Shown here: positions 1 through 9,728 of the stretch, piece after piece | Layout: every line of letters begins with the position of its first letter | How positions within the stretch are numbered: position 1 is the first letter of the stretch | Source: Denitrovibrio acetiphilus DSM 12809 | GTDB taxonomy: Bacteria > Chrysiogenota > Deferribacteres > Deferribacterales > Geovibrionaceae | Direction: 5' to 3' | Assembly: GCF_000025725.1 (NCBI RefSeq) | Contig: NC_013943.1 | Coordinates: forward strand, 3,100,001-3,164,000 | DNA: 64,000 bases | The notes under the pieces: model-generated | Seen by the model: only the letters and a program-made list of their open reading frames with translations | Databases searched by the model: none | Told to the model about the DNA's origin: nothing | Position numbers and translations under genes: made by a program

Positions 1-1
1 T

Positions 2-598
2 AAAAACGGCGTATCTGTTGATACCTCTATGGGGCTTACGCCTCTTGAGGGGGCTATGATGGGAACCAGGTGCGGCGATATCGACCCCGCTGTTCCGCTT
101 TTTATGCAGCAGCAGCTCGATGTTGATGCAAGAACTATGGATAATATTCTTAATAAAAAATCAGGCGTGCTCGGCATCACAGGACGATTTACCGACAGGC
201 GTGATGTTCTGATGTGTGATGATGTGGAATATAAGCACAGGTGTTCCCTCGCTGTTGATGTCGAGTCCTACAGGCTTCGTAAATATATCGGCTCTTACTA
301 TGCTGTTCTTGGCAGACTGGACGCAATTGTCTTCACCGCGGGTGTGGGCGAGAATGCAGGAGCAATACGTCAGATGGCGCTGGAGGGGCTTGAGCATATG
401 GGGATTGAAGTGGACAGGGAAAAGAATCTTGCAACTTTTTCCAAGCACGGTGAAACAGAAATTTCCACTCCGACTTCAAAAGTGAAAGTTTTTGTTATCC
501 CCACTAACGAAGAGATAGTGTTTATTGAGGATGTTGTAGCAATACTTAATGGTACCTACAGACCTCATACAGAATATCCTTATTCATTTGCTGAATAG
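2..598 (+). CDS. ackA: Acetate kinase, C-terminal half (truncated by window edge)
   Basis: The reading frame is already open at base 2, so this is the 3' end of a gene that starts outside the window. The visible 198 residues cover about half of a normal acetate kinase (around 400 residues). Family marks are the segment TSMGLTPLEGAMMGTRCGDIDPA-like near the start, the nucleotide-binding stretch FTAGVGENAG, and the C-terminal NEE of the active site. The enzyme interconverts acetyl phosphate plus ADP and acetate plus ATP in the cytoplasm, so it supports acetate fermentation or acetate activation. A terminator follows 30 bases downstream. The phosphotransacetylase partner is not visible. The first in-frame ATG at 29 is internal, not a start. 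Confidence 0.95.
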   Translation, partial: KNGVSVDTSMGLTPLEGAMMGTRCGDIDPAVPLFMQQQLDVDARTMDNILNKKSGVLGITGRFTDRRDVLMCDDVEYKHRCSLAVDVESYRLRKYIGSYYAVLGRLDAIVFTAGVGENAGAIRQMALEGLEHMGIEVDREKNLATFSKHGETEISTPTSKVKVFVIPTNEEIVFIEDVVAILNGTYRPHTEYPYSFAE

Positions 599-628
599 TT
601 GTAGTAATTTTTTTTAATATCACAAACG

Positions 629-659
629 CTCCGATGGTTTATGCTGTCGGAGTTTTTTT
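629..659 (+). terminator. Rho-independent terminator after ackA
   Basis: The arms CTCCGA (629-634) and TCGGAG (647-652) form a 6-bp stem with a 12-base loop, followed directly by seven T. It closes the acetate kinase transcript. The rest of the gap up to 788 contains a TATAAT at 701-706 but no matching -35, so I do not call a promoter for ruvB. Confidence 0.8.
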
Positions 660-788
660 GTGCCTGCAAGTGCTTAAGGAGGTTGAGCCCCGCAGAAGAA
701 TATAATAGTTCGGCTGGTAAACTAGACTGATATTGCCTCAGGTTTAAGAAACTGATATGATGCCGGATATCTATATGACGGGGGAGAG

Positions 789-1814
789 ATGGACAATATC
801 TTTACTGATGATAAACAGCCGGAAGATTTTCAGAACTCTTCTATCAGACCACAGGGTTTTGATGACTATGTGGGGCAGAAGAAGGTAAAGGAAAACCTGA
901 AGGTATTTGTTCAGGCTGCGAAACAGCGGGGGGAAGCCCTCGACCATTGCCTTTTCCACGGTCCTCCCGGTCTTGGGAAGACGACTCTGGCAAACATTAT
1001 ATCCCACGAGCTGGGTGTAAATATAAATTCAACAAGCGGTCCGGTTATAGACAAGGCGGGCGATCTGGCTGCCATACTCACTAACATTCAGGAGGGGGAT
1101 GTCCTCTTCATAGACGAGATACACAGACTTCATTCTAATGTGGAAGAGATACTTTACCCCGCTATGGAAGATTTTAAGCTGGATATCCTCATAGGGCAGG
1201 GACCAGCAGCGAGAACTGTTAAGATAGATCTGCCTCCGTTCACTCTCATAGGTGCTACCACAAGAGCCGGGCTCCTCACTTCTCCGCTCCGTGACAGATT
1301 CGGCATGATAATGCGCCTTGAGTTTTATGATGTGGATGAGCTTAAACATATCCTCCTGCGTGGAGCCGGAATCCTAGAGGCAGATATTGAAGATGCCGCC
1401 GCAGAAGAGATTGCAGGCAGAAGCAGAGGGACTCCCCGTATAGCACACAGGATACTCCGCCGTGTGCGTGATTTTGCAGATATACTTAATAACGGGCAGA
1501 TTACCCTAGACATGGCTCGCGAAAGCCTCAGGAGGCTGGAGATAGATACAGAAGGGCTGGATGCGTCCGACAGGAATCTGCTCCTGTCGATTATAGAAAA
1601 ATATGAAGGCGGTCCCGTTGGTGTGGATACTCTTGCGGCAACAATGAGCGAAGAGAGGGACACCATCGAGGATGTAATAGAGCCTTACCTTATATATCGG
1701 GGATTTGTGAAAAAAACCCCGCGGGGACGCATGGCGACAGCACATGCGTATGAGCACCTTAAGATGGCTGTACCCGGAAGGCTGACAGTTGCAGACTTTC
1801 TGGAAGAGGAATAG
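789..1814 (+). CDS. ruvB: Holliday junction DNA helicase RuvB
   Basis: AAA+ motor that drives branch migration of Holliday junctions together with RuvA and RuvC. The 341-residue length is normal. Visible motifs are Walker A GPPGLGKT (58-65), Walker [10 protein letters not shown] (107-115), the sensor-1 stretch GATTRAG, the arginine-finger region SPLRDRFG, and the C-terminal winged helix with [20 protein letters not shown] just before the ATG is a good ribosome binding site. radA starts three bases after the stop, so the two are likely co-transcribed. ruvA and ruvC are not adjacent in this window. Confidence 0.98.
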   Translation: MDNIFTDDKQPEDFQNSSIRPQGFDDYVGQKKVKENLKVFVQAAKQRGEALDHCLFHGPPGLGKTTLANIISHELGVNINSTSGPVIDKAGDLAAILTNIQEGDVLFIDEIHRLHSNVEEILYPAMEDFKLDILIGQGPAARTVKIDLPPFTLIGATTRAGLLTSPLRDRFGMIMRLEFYDVDELKHILLRGAGILEADIEDAAAEEIAGRSRGTPRIAHRILRRVRDFADILNNGQITLDMARESLRRLEIDTEGLDASDRNLLLSIIEKYEGGPVGVDTLAATMSEERDTIEDVIEPYLIYRGFVKKTPRGRMATAHAYEHLKMAVPGRLTVADFLEEE

Positions 1815-1816
1815 CC

Positions 1817-3154
1817 GTGGCTAAAAAGAAAGCTAAATACGTCTGCCAGTCCTGCGGGTATGTCAGCCCGGGCTGGATAGGCAAGTGCCCTGAGTGCAAT
1901 AGCTGGAGTAGCTTTGTTGAAGAAATCCAGGTGGATGCGGCAACTACAGCGATAGGAAAACGTATAGCTAAGGCTAAACCTGTTTCGCTGAAAGATGTCA
2001 AAGGGCTAGAAACCGAGCGCACCCCCACTGGGATGCCGGAACTTGATCAGGTTCTGGGCGGCGGGCTGGTAAAAGGCTCTGTCCTTCTTGTCGGTGGTGA
2101 GCCGGGAATAGGGAAGTCTACCATCATGCTTCAGTGCGCCGGTATACTTTCAAGGGACAGGCTGAAAGTGCTGTATGTCTCCGGTGAGGAATCTGCTGCA
2201 CAGCTCCGTTTGCGTTCTGACAGACTTGGCGTTTCTGAAAATGAAATAGATATCCTTTCCACTAACAGTCTCGAAGATGTTCTTCAGGCGTGTGAAGAGG
2301 AGAAGCCGGATTATATAATACTTGACTCGATCCAGACGATAGCATCGGATGATCTGAACTCTGCTGCGGGGACTGTAGGGCAGGTGAAACATGTCACCTA
2401 TCGCCTTGTGGAACTTGCCAAAAGCAGAGGGATAACCGTTATGATAGTCGGTCAGGTCACAAAGGACGGCTACATCGCAGGTCCGAAAGTTCTGGAGCAC
2501 CTCGTGGATACAGTGCTGTATTTCGAAGGGGACTACAGCAGGGGCGTGCGGATACTCCGGTCCGTAAAGAACAGATTTGGTCCCACAAATGAGGTCGGGC
2601 TCTTTGAGATGACAGATAAAGGTCTTCTGGAGCTTTCGAGCTACAGCTTTGTGGACGATAGAGCTGATAACTCTGCCGGGCGGGTTTTTGTTCCTGTTAT
2701 GGAGGGGACAAGGGCTTTTCTTATAGAGGTGCAGGCACTTGTAGCACCGACATTTTATCAGTTTCCCAAGCGTAATTGTATGGGGTTTGACCTTAACAGG
2801 CTGAACATGCTCCTTGCTGTTTTAGAAAAGAAGGGTGGTGTGAATCTTGCCGGAAGCGATATCTACATTAATGTTGCGGGCGGGATGAAGATCACTGAGA
2901 CCAGCGCAGACCTCGCTATATGCGCAGCTATCGTATCGTCTTTCAGAGACAGACCGATAGACCCTCATTCAACATTTATCGGTGAAGTGGGGCTGACAGG
3001 TGTTATACGTCCTGTGTCTAATATGGGCAGCAGACTGAGCGAAAGTTACAAGATGGGTATCAGAAAATATTATCTCCCTGAGAAAGTGGAGTTTGACAAA
3101 ACAATAGAAATTGGTTTATCTATTAATGTATCCAAATTTCTGGATATGTTTTAG
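1817..3154 (+). CDS. radA: DNA repair protein RadA
   Basis: RecA-related ATPase that helps process recombination intermediates. The start is GTG at 1817, two bases after the ruvB stop. It has an N-terminal four-cysteine zinc finger (Cys10, 13, 24, 27), Walker A GEPGIGKST (about 94-102), the RadA-specific KNRFG motif in SVKNRFGPTNEVG, and a C-terminal Lon-protease-like domain. Length 445 is typical. It lies between ruvB and fabI in one compact run; its stop TAG is part of the AGGAGG ribosome binding site of fabI. Confidence 0.97.
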   Translation: MAKKKAKYVCQSCGYVSPGWIGKCPECNSWSSFVEEIQVDAATTAIGKRIAKAKPVSLKDVKGLETERTPTGMPELDQVLGGGLVKGSVLLVGGEPGIGKSTIMLQCAGILSRDRLKVLYVSGEESAAQLRLRSDRLGVSENEIDILSTNSLEDVLQACEEEKPDYIILDSIQTIASDDLNSAAGTVGQVKHVTYRLVELAKSRGITVMIVGQVTKDGYIAGPKVLEHLVDTVLYFEGDYSRGVRILRSVKNRFGPTNEVGLFEMTDKGLLELSSYSFVDDRADNSAGRVFVPVMEGTRAFLIEVQALVAPTFYQFPKRNCMGFDLNRLNMLLAVLEKKGGVNLAGSDIYINVAGGMKITETSADLAICAAIVSSFRDRPIDPHSTFIGEVGLTGVIRPVSNMGSRLSESYKMGIRKYYLPEKVEFDKTIEIGLSINVSKFLDMF

Positions 3155-3162
3155 GAGGATTT

Positions 3163-3930
3163 ATGGGACTTCTTGATGGAAAAAAGGCGCTGATCTTCGG
3201 CGTTGCGAACAACAAAAGCATTGCCTATGCCATTGCTAAAAATTTTATTGAGCAGGGTGCAGAGGTTGCTTTCAGCTATGCCGGCGAAAAGCTCAAAACA
3301 AGAGTGGAAAAGGTCTCTGAGGAACTTGGAGGCAAATTTCTTGTCCCATGCGATGTTACCAGTGACCATGAGATAGAAGCATGCTTTGAAACTGTTAAAA
3401 AGGAGTGGGGAACATTTGATATCCTCGTGCACTCTGTTGCATATGCTCCAAGTGACGCGCTGAAAGGCAGATATGTCGACACACAGAGGGCACACTTTGC
3501 AATGGCTCTGGACATAAGCGTATATTCTCTGGTAGCTGTGGCTAAAGCCGCAGAACCTATTTTGAATGACGGCGGCAGTGTGATCACAATGTCATACCTC
3601 GGTGCTGAAAGGGTCATAAGAAATTATAATGTTATGGGGGTTGCAAAAGCAGCTCTGGAATCTACTGCGAAATATCTCGCTTTAGATATGGGTGAGAGGA
3701 AGATAAGAGTTAATGCTATTTCCGCAGGTCCTATTAAGACACTTGCGGCGGCAGGCATATCTGACTTTAAAAAGATTTTTAACCATATTGCGGAAAACGC
3801 ACCACTGCGTGACAACTGCACTCAGGACGATGTCGGGAGGACTGCGGTTTATCTCGCATCTGAACTTTCAACAGCAGTGACAGGGGAAGTTATCCATGTT
3901 GATAACGGCTACTCTATAATGGGATTGTAA
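3163..3930 (+). CDS. fabI: Enoyl-[acyl-carrier-protein] reductase (NADH), FabI type
   Basis: Catalyses the last reduction in each fatty acid elongation cycle. The protein (255 residues) is a short-chain dehydrogenase-fold protein with the divergent FabI glycine pattern GVANNKSIAYAIA near the N-terminus and a catalytic YNVMGVAK (Tyr-x6-Lys, with an earlier Tyr in SYLGAERV). The end VDNGYSIMGL is typical of FabI. AGGAGG lies six bases before the ATG. A strong terminator follows, so this is the last gene of the ruvB-radA-fabI run. Confidence 0.96.
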   Translation: MGLLDGKKALIFGVANNKSIAYAIAKNFIEQGAEVAFSYAGEKLKTRVEKVSEELGGKFLVPCDVTSDHEIEACFETVKKEWGTFDILVHSVAYAPSDALKGRYVDTQRAHFAMALDISVYSLVAVAKAAEPILNDGGSVITMSYLGAERVIRNYNVMGVAKAALESTAKYLALDMGERKIRVNAISAGPIKTLAAAGISDFKKIFNHIAENAPLRDNCTQDDVGRTAVYLASELSTAVTGEVIHVDNGYSIMGL

Positions 3931-3983
3931 TAAGTTATCCCGAAAAGTTTTTTGTCTGTTTGAAATTGAATTAAGAATAATGA

Positions 3984-4021
3984 AATCCCCGTTGTTGGTG
4001 ACAGCATCGGGGATTTTTTTA
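3984..4021 (+). terminator. Rho-independent terminator after fabI
   Basis: AATCCCCG (3984-3991) pairs with CGGGGATT (4008-4015) around a 16-base loop, and the T run continues to about 4020. It separates fabI from the convergent DUF2156 gene. Confidence 0.85.
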
Positions 4022-4031
4022 TCGCTTATTG

Positions 4032-4901
4032 TTATAAGGTATCTGTTTTTTTAAAGCTCATGCGGTATTTCTTTTCAAGCTGGTCAGGTATATAGCTTGT
4101 TTTTGCCATGCGGAGAGCGGTTTTACCAAGATCCTGTTCGAAATTAATGAATTCATATCTTTTGGGCAGGATGTTTGCAAAGTCGTTGTATAGGTACTGA
4201 TAGATACCTTTGTATGTTGTAAGCGCTTTCGCAAAGTGCAGAACATAGGTGTCGTCAGTAAGTTCTTCTCCTATGACAAATCCGCAAGGTTCACCGTCGA
4301 TATAGTATATTCCTCCGCAGACGCAAAGCTCATCATAAAGACGCAGTGCCTCACAGCAGGCGAAATAATCGGTATCTTCCTTGGTGAGTCCGGAGAGTTC
4401 CAGCCATTTTTCCAGAATATATTTGCAGTCGCCAAGGCGGTCTTTACTCATTTCGAACGCTTCTGCTTTATAGCTTTCGTTAAACTGTTTCAGCAGGTTG
4501 CGTTTCTTGTGAAGTTTACGCCCTTTGTAGGTGCTCATCTTTTCTGTTGTGTAGATGTAGTCGGTATCCCCATCACGAAAATCGTATTCGATGTCGTGAT
4601 CTTTGAAAAACTCAAGCCAGCTCTCATGCACCGGAAAGAAAAAATCACATTCTCCCTGGAGCTTGTGTAGTGTATCTAAACAGCAGGTTCTCATGTCTTT
4701 TGTAGGCATGATATATGTTTTGTTGTCGTATGTTTTTCCTCGTACGAACAGCTCCTTGTCGCATTCAAATACTTCGTAATGATGAGTATTTCTGAAAAGG
4801 AACAAGTTGGGAAAGCTGTATTCAGATATAGGTACACTGACAGATCTGAGCCTGTCTTTCAGCAATGTTTTGTGTGTTAATGAAATTGGTTCGTAGCTCA
4901 T
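4032..4901 (-). CDS. DUF2156 (phosphatidylglycerol lysyltransferase C-terminal-like) protein
   Basis: A 289-residue soluble protein whose opening (ISEYSFPNLFLFRNTHHYEVF) and later segment (IDGEPCGFVIGEEL..DTYVLHFAKA..YKGIYQYLYNDFA) match my memory of DUF2156 proteins, which have the GNAT-like fold seen in the catalytic part of MprF aminoacyl-phosphatidylglycerol synthases. No membrane segment is present, so lipid lysylation itself is not implied. It is a single gene, transcribed away from the haem operon and convergent with fabI. The function is unknown; an acyl- or aminoacyl-transferase is a reasonable inference. Confidence 0.75.
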   Translation of the reverse strand: MSYEPISLTHKTLLKDRLRSVSVPISEYSFPNLFLFRNTHHYEVFECDKELFVRGKTYDNKTYIMPTKDMRTCCLDTLHKLQGECDFFFPVHESWLEFFKDHDIEYDFRDGDTDYIYTTEKMSTYKGRKLHKKRNLLKQFNESYKAEAFEMSKDRLGDCKYILEKWLELSGLTKEDTDYFACCEALRLYDELCVCGGIYYIDGEPCGFVIGEELTDDTYVLHFAKALTTYKGIYQYLYNDFANILPKRYEFINFEQDLGKTALRMAKTSYIPDQLEKKYRMSFKKTDTL

Positions 4902-4940
4902 GTGAAGTTAAATTACCACATAAAGATATGAAAAGTCTAT

Positions 4941-4969
4941 TTAATATCTGTGGTATTATCGGTTTACAA
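4941..4969 (-). promoter_or_regulatory. Sigma-70 promoter for the DUF2156 gene
   Basis: Read on the minus strand: TTGTAA (4964-4969), 17-base spacer, TATTAA (4941-4946). It sits about 40 bases ahead of the start codon and is back to back with the haem-operon promoter. Confidence 0.5.
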
Positions 4970-4977
4970 AATTTATC

Positions 4978-5006
4978 TTCAAAAAACCTCTTTGGTTATA
5001 TATACT
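4978..5006 (+). promoter_or_regulatory. Sigma-70 promoter for the hem operon
   Basis: TTCAAA (4978-4983), 17-base spacer, TATACT (5001-5006). Predicted transcription start near 5013, giving a leader of roughly 48 nt before the ATG at 5061. No structured leader is evident. Confidence 0.5.
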
Positions 5007-5060
5007 TTAATATAGTTTGTAAATATGGCACGTTTGTGTCTGATGGAGAGTACATTTAAT

Positions 5061-5849
5061 ATGTATTTTGATTTAGCAATACTTGGCTGTGTCCTTGCGC
5101 TTTTGCATGTGACACTTTTCTTTTTTATGGGGCATAAAAGGCTGGAGACGATGACTACTGTTTTCGCTCTGATAGGTTTTGGTCTGAGTGTGCTGCAATA
5201 TGCTGCGCTTTACAAAATGCCGACGCCTCCTTATGCGAGCATGAGCGGGATCCTGCTTCTTCTGACTATGGCGCTTCTGATAGGATATATCGGAATGTAT
5301 TTCAAATACGGGCGTCCGTCTATAGGGCTTTTTGTTTTTCCGCTGGCTGTGATATTCCTTATGATATCCCGCTTTACATCAGGGATAGCTGTTGCGCATG
5401 AAGATATGGTGGTGACAGCATGGCTGTATATCCATTTGCCTTTTACGATAATGGGTACGGCATTCTTCATGTTGTCCACATTTACGGGGATTATGTATTT
5501 TATTCAGGAGCGGCAGCTTAAAAATAAGAATTTCGGGATAATATTCCAGAGATTTCCACCGCTTGACACTATAAATAAATTAAACAATACGACTCTGTAT
5601 ATCGGCTTTTACACGTTTACGATAGGGCTTCTTGCCGGACTTATCTGGATGTTTTATTCCAGCGGGCGTATAAATGTCTTTAGCCCGAAGCTGGTTTTTG
5701 CTATCATTACGTGGATAATTTACAGCAGTATAACATTTTACAAACAGTTCAGAGGGATGTCGCCGAAAGACACAGCGCTCTCTACTATAATAGGTTTTAT
5801 TTCGGTGCTTATTACCTACATAGGTGTGGCATTTTTTGTAATGGGATAA
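5061..5849 (+). CDS. HemX/CcsA-type cytochrome c assembly membrane protein
   Basis: Integral membrane protein of 262 residues with about eight hydrophobic segments, resembling the CcsA/HemX family (cytochrome c biogenesis, haem handling). The segment WLYIHLPFTIMGTAFFMLSTFTGIMYFIQERQLK is the family core, with a His after the WLYI. I start it at the ATG at 5061 because GGAGAG lies ten bases upstream; the frame is open further up to 5025 but that start has no binding site. Its place directly before hemA is the common bacterial arrangement and links it to haem supply for cytochromes. It could also modulate HemA levels, as reported for HemX in Bacillus. Confidence 0.85.
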   Translation: MYFDLAILGCVLALLHVTLFFFMGHKRLETMTTVFALIGFGLSVLQYAALYKMPTPPYASMSGILLLLTMALLIGYIGMYFKYGRPSIGLFVFPLAVIFLMISRFTSGIAVAHEDMVVTAWLYIHLPFTIMGTAFFMLSTFTGIMYFIQERQLKNKNFGIIFQRFPPLDTINKLNNTTLYIGFYTFTIGLLAGLIWMFYSSGRINVFSPKLVFAIITWIIYSSITFYKQFRGMSPKDTALSTIIGFISVLITYIGVAFFVMG

Positions 5850-5852
5850 CAG

Positions 5853-7115
5853 ATGCAATTAGCGGTACTTGGTTTAAATCATAACTCTGCACCCGTTGAG
5901 GTGCGTGAAAAGCTCGCCGTAGAAGGCGATGAGCTGGCACAGATATATAAAGAGGTCATGAAGAATGACCGTATATATGAAGCAATGATAATCTCTACCT
6001 GCAACAGGGTGGAGTATTATATTGTTACTGATGACTTTCTCTGCAATATTGAAAGTGTTGTGGATATCCTCTCTGACCATTGCGGTATGGATAGGTTCGA
6101 ACTGCGAAAGTATACTTATATCCACTGCGGAGAGGATTCTGTTCATCACATATTTCGTGTGGCATCCGGTCTTGACTCCCTTGTTATGGGAGAACCTCAG
6201 ATATTCGGACAGGTGAAGGACGCTTTTGAGGCTTCCCGTGAGTTTGGAGGTGCGAATACTTTCATTCGCAAGCTGGAAGAATTCACCATAAAGACCACTA
6301 AAAAAGTCCGTACAAATACCGGTATAGGCGAAAACCCTGTATCAGTGAGCTACGCTGCTGTTGAGCTTGCGGCGAAAATTTTCGGAAATCTGAACAGTCA
6401 CAATGCACTCATAATAGGTGCCGGTGAGATGTGTGAGCTTGCTGCAAAGCACCTTATGACTTCAGAGATCGGCGGTATTACTGTTACAAACAGAACTATG
6501 TCGAAAGCTGAAAAGCTTGCCTGCGAAGTGGGGGGCGACACCCTCCCTTTTGAGAGCTACAGAGAGAGTCTAGAGAAATATGATATCGTAATCAGCTCCA
6601 CAGGAGCCACTGAACTACTTGTTACTAAAAAAGATGCAGAGAAGGCTATGGCAGGGCGTAAGAAACGCCCGATGTTTTTTATAGACATAGCTGTTCCGCG
6701 CGATATTGACCCAGATATAAATGAAGTTGAAAATGTTTATGTTTACGACATTGACGACCTGAAGGCGGTTGTGGATGCGAACAAGAAACAGAGAGAGAAA
6801 GAAGCTGTAAAGGCTGAGGAATATATCACTCATGGGATGGAGGGCTTTTACGGCTGGCTGGAATCCATGAAGATTGTTCCGGTGATCAAGTCTTTCAGGC
6901 AGTCTTTTGAGGATATCAAAGAGGCAGAGATCAAACGCTTCTGTGATAAGAACAAGCCTTCAGAGGAAGAGGTAAGGAAAATGCAGTATCTGGTGAGTGC
7001 GTATATGAACAAAGTTCTGCATACTCCCCTTAAAAATCTTAAGAACAGAGCGTCAGAAGGTGGCAAATACTCACTGGATGAAGCTATGAAAATATTGTTT
7101 GAGTTAGAGGATTAG
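5853..7115 (+). CDS. hemA: Glutamyl-tRNA reductase
   Basis: Reduces glutamyl-tRNA to glutamate-1-semialdehyde with NADPH, the committed step of the C5 route to tetrapyrroles. The catalytic cysteine is Cys50 in IISTCNRVE. GSFSS-like and Rossmann-type glycine segments (ALIIGAGEMCELAAKHL) and the C-terminal dimerisation helices are present. Length 420 is normal. It begins three bases after the hemX-type gene and is followed five bases later by hemC. Confidence 0.97.
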   Translation: MQLAVLGLNHNSAPVEVREKLAVEGDELAQIYKEVMKNDRIYEAMIISTCNRVEYYIVTDDFLCNIESVVDILSDHCGMDRFELRKYTYIHCGEDSVHHIFRVASGLDSLVMGEPQIFGQVKDAFEASREFGGANTFIRKLEEFTIKTTKKVRTNTGIGENPVSVSYAAVELAAKIFGNLNSHNALIIGAGEMCELAAKHLMTSEIGGITVTNRTMSKAEKLACEVGGDTLPFESYRESLEKYDIVISSTGATELLVTKKDAEKAMAGRKKRPMFFIDIAVPRDIDPDINEVENVYVYDIDDLKAVVDANKKQREKEAVKAEEYITHGMEGFYGWLESMKIVPVIKSFRQSFEDIKEAEIKRFCDKNKPSEEEVRKMQYLVSAYMNKVLHTPLKNLKNRASEGGKYSLDEAMKILFELED

Positions 7116-7120
7116 ATATT

Positions 7121-8047
7121 ATGGAAAAAGTAGTTATAGCAACCCGTGGAAGCAATCTTGCCCTTTGGCAGGCATACTATACCAGAGACAGGCTCCAGAA
7201 AGAGCACGGTGTGGAAGTCGAGCTGAATATAATCAAAACCAAAGGGGATAAGATTCTCGATGTCCCTTTGGCAAAAATAGGCGGAAAAGGTCTTTTTGTC
7301 AAAGAGATAGAGCAGGCGCTTATAGACGGGAAAGCTGACATCGCTGTCCACAGCATGAAGGACGTTCCTATGGAAATGCCAGAAGGGCTGGAACTTTATG
7401 CCTCCCCTGAAGGGGCATCCCCCTATGACTGCTTTGTTTCTGTCAAATATAATGAAGTGGTGGAATTGCCGCAGGGGGCAGTTGTCGGGACTAGTAGTCT
7501 CAGGCGTAAGCTTCAGCTTCTTAAAATGCGCCCAGACCTCGTTATCAAAGATCTCCGGGGCAATGTAAACACCCGGCTTGCCAAGCTTGAGGCGGGCGAA
7601 TTTGACGGTATTGTGCTCGCGAAAGCCGGACTTGTTCGCCTGGAACTCGGACATGTTATAAAAGAAACTTTTACCGCAGACCAGATGCTCCCCGCTTGTT
7701 GTCAGGGCGCGCTGGGCTTTCAGATAAGAGCAAATGACACACGCATGAAAGAGCTGCTTAGGTTCATGAAAGACCCTGCCACAGAAACAAAAGTTTCGAT
7801 GGAGAGGGCGTTTCTCCGCAGGCTTGAAGGTGGCTGTCAGGCTCCTATCGCAGGGCACTCTGTGCTTACAGGCAGTAAAATATGTATGAAAGGGATTGTC
7901 GCCGCTCTGGACGGCAGGACTTTTATCGAGCAGTTTATAGAAGGGCATGCAGAGGACGCCGAAAAGCTTGGGCTTGAGCTTGCTGAAAGGGTACTGAATG
8001 CAGGAGCCAAAGATATTCTGGAAGAGATATACTCTCAGGCGGATTAA
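7121..8047 (+). CDS. hemC: Porphobilinogen deaminase (hydroxymethylbilane synthase)
   Basis: Joins four porphobilinogen units into hydroxymethylbilane. Cys239 in RLEGGCQAPIAGHS is the anchor for the dipyrromethane cofactor, and Asp81 in HSMKDVP is the catalytic aspartate. The arginine-rich binding segments GTSSLRRKLQ and DLRGNVNTRL are intact. Length 308 is typical. It sits between hemA and hemD with gaps of five bases on each side. Confidence 0.97.
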   Translation: MEKVVIATRGSNLALWQAYYTRDRLQKEHGVEVELNIIKTKGDKILDVPLAKIGGKGLFVKEIEQALIDGKADIAVHSMKDVPMEMPEGLELYASPEGASPYDCFVSVKYNEVVELPQGAVVGTSSLRRKLQLLKMRPDLVIKDLRGNVNTRLAKLEAGEFDGIVLAKAGLVRLELGHVIKETFTADQMLPACCQGALGFQIRANDTRMKELLRFMKDPATETKVSMERAFLRRLEGGCQAPIAGHSVLTGSKICMKGIVAALDGRTFIEQFIEGHAEDAEKLGLELAERVLNAGAKDILEEIYSQAD

Positions 8048-8052
8048 ACCCG

Positions 8053-8736
8053 ATGAATGTTCTCGTCACCCGTGAAGAGGAAAAATATCAGATTCTGGCT
8101 GAAAAAATGAAGGCATTCGGGCTGACACCGTTCAGCCTGCCGATGATAGAATGTTCCCCCGTGGGAGCTATTATCACTGGTGAGTATGATTATGCTGTTT
8201 TTACAAGCCTAAATTCTGCAAAATACTTTAAGCCGCACATTAGCAGAGTGACTATAAATAAAGTTGTCGCTGTGGGACCTTCCACTGCGGCTGCCCTGCT
8301 GGACATAGATATAAAAACCGATATTATGCCGGAAACGTTTTCGGCGGAAGGGATGAAAGAACTTTTTGCAACCGAGGATGTCGAAGGGAAGAAGTTCCTG
8401 TTTGCCGGAGCGAAAGTCCGTGCCGGAGATTTTCATGAATATCTCAGAGGTAGAGGTGCGGAACCTGTTATGGTCGCAACTTATCAGACTCAGCCGGTGA
8501 AATATCCCCCAGGCTACATCGAAGCTTTTCTGAAAGAAAATAAAATAGATATTGTGACCTTTGCATCTCCGTCGGCTGCCAGGGCGATGCTTGCTGATAT
8601 TCAGCACATTGATCAGCAGATAGTGTGCATTGGCAAGACCACAGCGGACGAGGTACGGTTTTTAGGGTATGACAGCAGATATCCTGATGATTATACCCTG
8701 GACTGGATGGTAAGATTAATAAAAGAACTCAGTTAA
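8053..8736 (+). CDS. hemD: Uroporphyrinogen-III synthase
   Basis: Closes and isomerises hydroxymethylbilane to uroporphyrinogen III. HemD proteins share little sequence; the call rests on an opening [10 protein letters not shown], the two-domain pattern with [15 protein letters not shown] and [15 protein letters not shown], the final [15 protein letters not shown], the length of 227, and its position between hemC and hemB. It is a stand-alone enzyme here, not fused to a methyltransferase. Confidence 0.9.
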   Translation: MNVLVTREEEKYQILAEKMKAFGLTPFSLPMIECSPVGAIITGEYDYAVFTSLNSAKYFKPHISRVTINKVVAVGPSTAAALLDIDIKTDIMPETFSAEGMKELFATEDVEGKKFLFAGAKVRAGDFHEYLRGRGAEPVMVATYQTQPVKYPPGYIEAFLKENKIDIVTFASPSAARAMLADIQHIDQQIVCIGKTTADEVRFLGYDSRYPDDYTLDWMVRLIKELS

Positions 8737-8750
8737 TAAAGGAGACTAAG

Positions 8751-9728
8751 ATGGCTTTTCCTGTGGACAGACCCAGAAGACTCAGAAAGAACGAAACAAT
8801 GCGCCGGCTCGTAAGGGAAACAACCCTTTCAGCGTCTGATTTTATATTACCTCTTTTCGTATGTGAAGGGGAGGGGATAAATAAGCCTATCGGCTCTATG
8901 CCGGATGTTTCGCAGATGTCTGTGGATGTCTTGGTTGAAGAGTGTAAAGAGGTTGAGGCACTTGGTATCCCTGCTGTAATACTTTTTGGTATCCCTGCGT
9001 TTAAAGATGCTATGGGGTCGGAAGCATATAATGAAGACGGTATAGTACAGAAAGGTATCCGTGCAATAAAGAAAGAATGTAAGAAACTGCTCGTTATGAC
9101 AGATGTATGTATGTGCGAATACACAGAACACGGTCACTGCGGTATCCTGAAAGGTGAAGATGTTGATAATGACGAGACAGTTAAGCATCTTGCGCTTACT
9201 GCACTAACACACGTTAAGGCGGGAGCTGATATCGTTGCTCCCAGCGACATGATGGACGGGCGTGTTGACGCTATCAGAGAGATCCTCGATGATCACGGCT
9301 TTGACGATATTCCGATCATGAGCTATTCTGTCAAATACTGTTCAGCGTTTTACGGTCCTTTCCGTGAGGCAGCGGAGTCAACACCTCAGTTCGGAGACAG
9401 AAAGACTTATCAGATGGATCCTGCAAACAGACGTGAGGGGCTTAAAGAAGCTGAACAGGACATAGTGGAAGGAGCAGACATCATTATGGTCAAACCTGCG
9501 CTCCCTTACCTTGATCTGATAAGCGACCTTAAACAGAATTTTGACAGACCGGTTGCCGCCTATCACGTAAGCGGTGAATACAGCATGATAATGGCTGCGG
9601 ATAAGATGGGCTGGCTGGACGGACATAAAGCTATGATGGAATCCCTTGTATGCATCAAGCGTGCAGGCGCTGACATCATTTTTACCTACTATGCAAAACA
9701 GGCTGCTAAAGCCCTGAAAGAGGTTTAA
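8751..9728 (+). CDS. hemB: Delta-aminolevulinic acid dehydratase (porphobilinogen synthase)
   Basis: Condenses two 5-aminolevulinates into porphobilinogen. Cys120, Cys122 and Cys130 in [13 protein letters not shown] form the catalytic zinc site, so this is the zinc-dependent type. The two active-site lysines are in YSVKYCS and [18 protein letters not shown] precedes the ATG at a good distance. Length 325 is normal. The stop codon overlaps the start of the next gene (TAATG), pointing to translational coupling. Confidence 0.97.
   Translation: MAFPVDRPRRLRKNETMRRLVRETTLSASDFILPLFVCEGEGINKPIGSMPDVSQMSVDVLVEECKEVEALGIPAVILFGIPAFKDAMGSEAYNEDGIVQKGIRAIKKECKKLLVMTDVCMCEYTEHGHCGILKGEDVDNDETVKHLALTALTHVKAGADIVAPSDMMDGRVDAIREILDDHGFDDIPIMSYSVKYCSAFYGPFREAAESTPQFGDRKTYQMDPANRREGLKEAEQDIVEGADIIMVKPALPYLDLISDLKQNFDRPVAAYHVSGEYSMIMAADKMGWLDGHKAMMESLVCIKRAGADIIFTYYAKQAAKALKEV

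Noticed and set aside
671-730. Leader peptide or promoter before ruvB
   Set aside because: TATAAT at 701 has no -35 at the right distance, and the 15-codon frame behind AAGGAGG has no support.
7112-7948. 278-codon minus-strand frame opposite hemC
   Set aside because: hemC on the plus strand is complete with cofactor cysteine and catalytic aspartate; the opposite frame has no domain.
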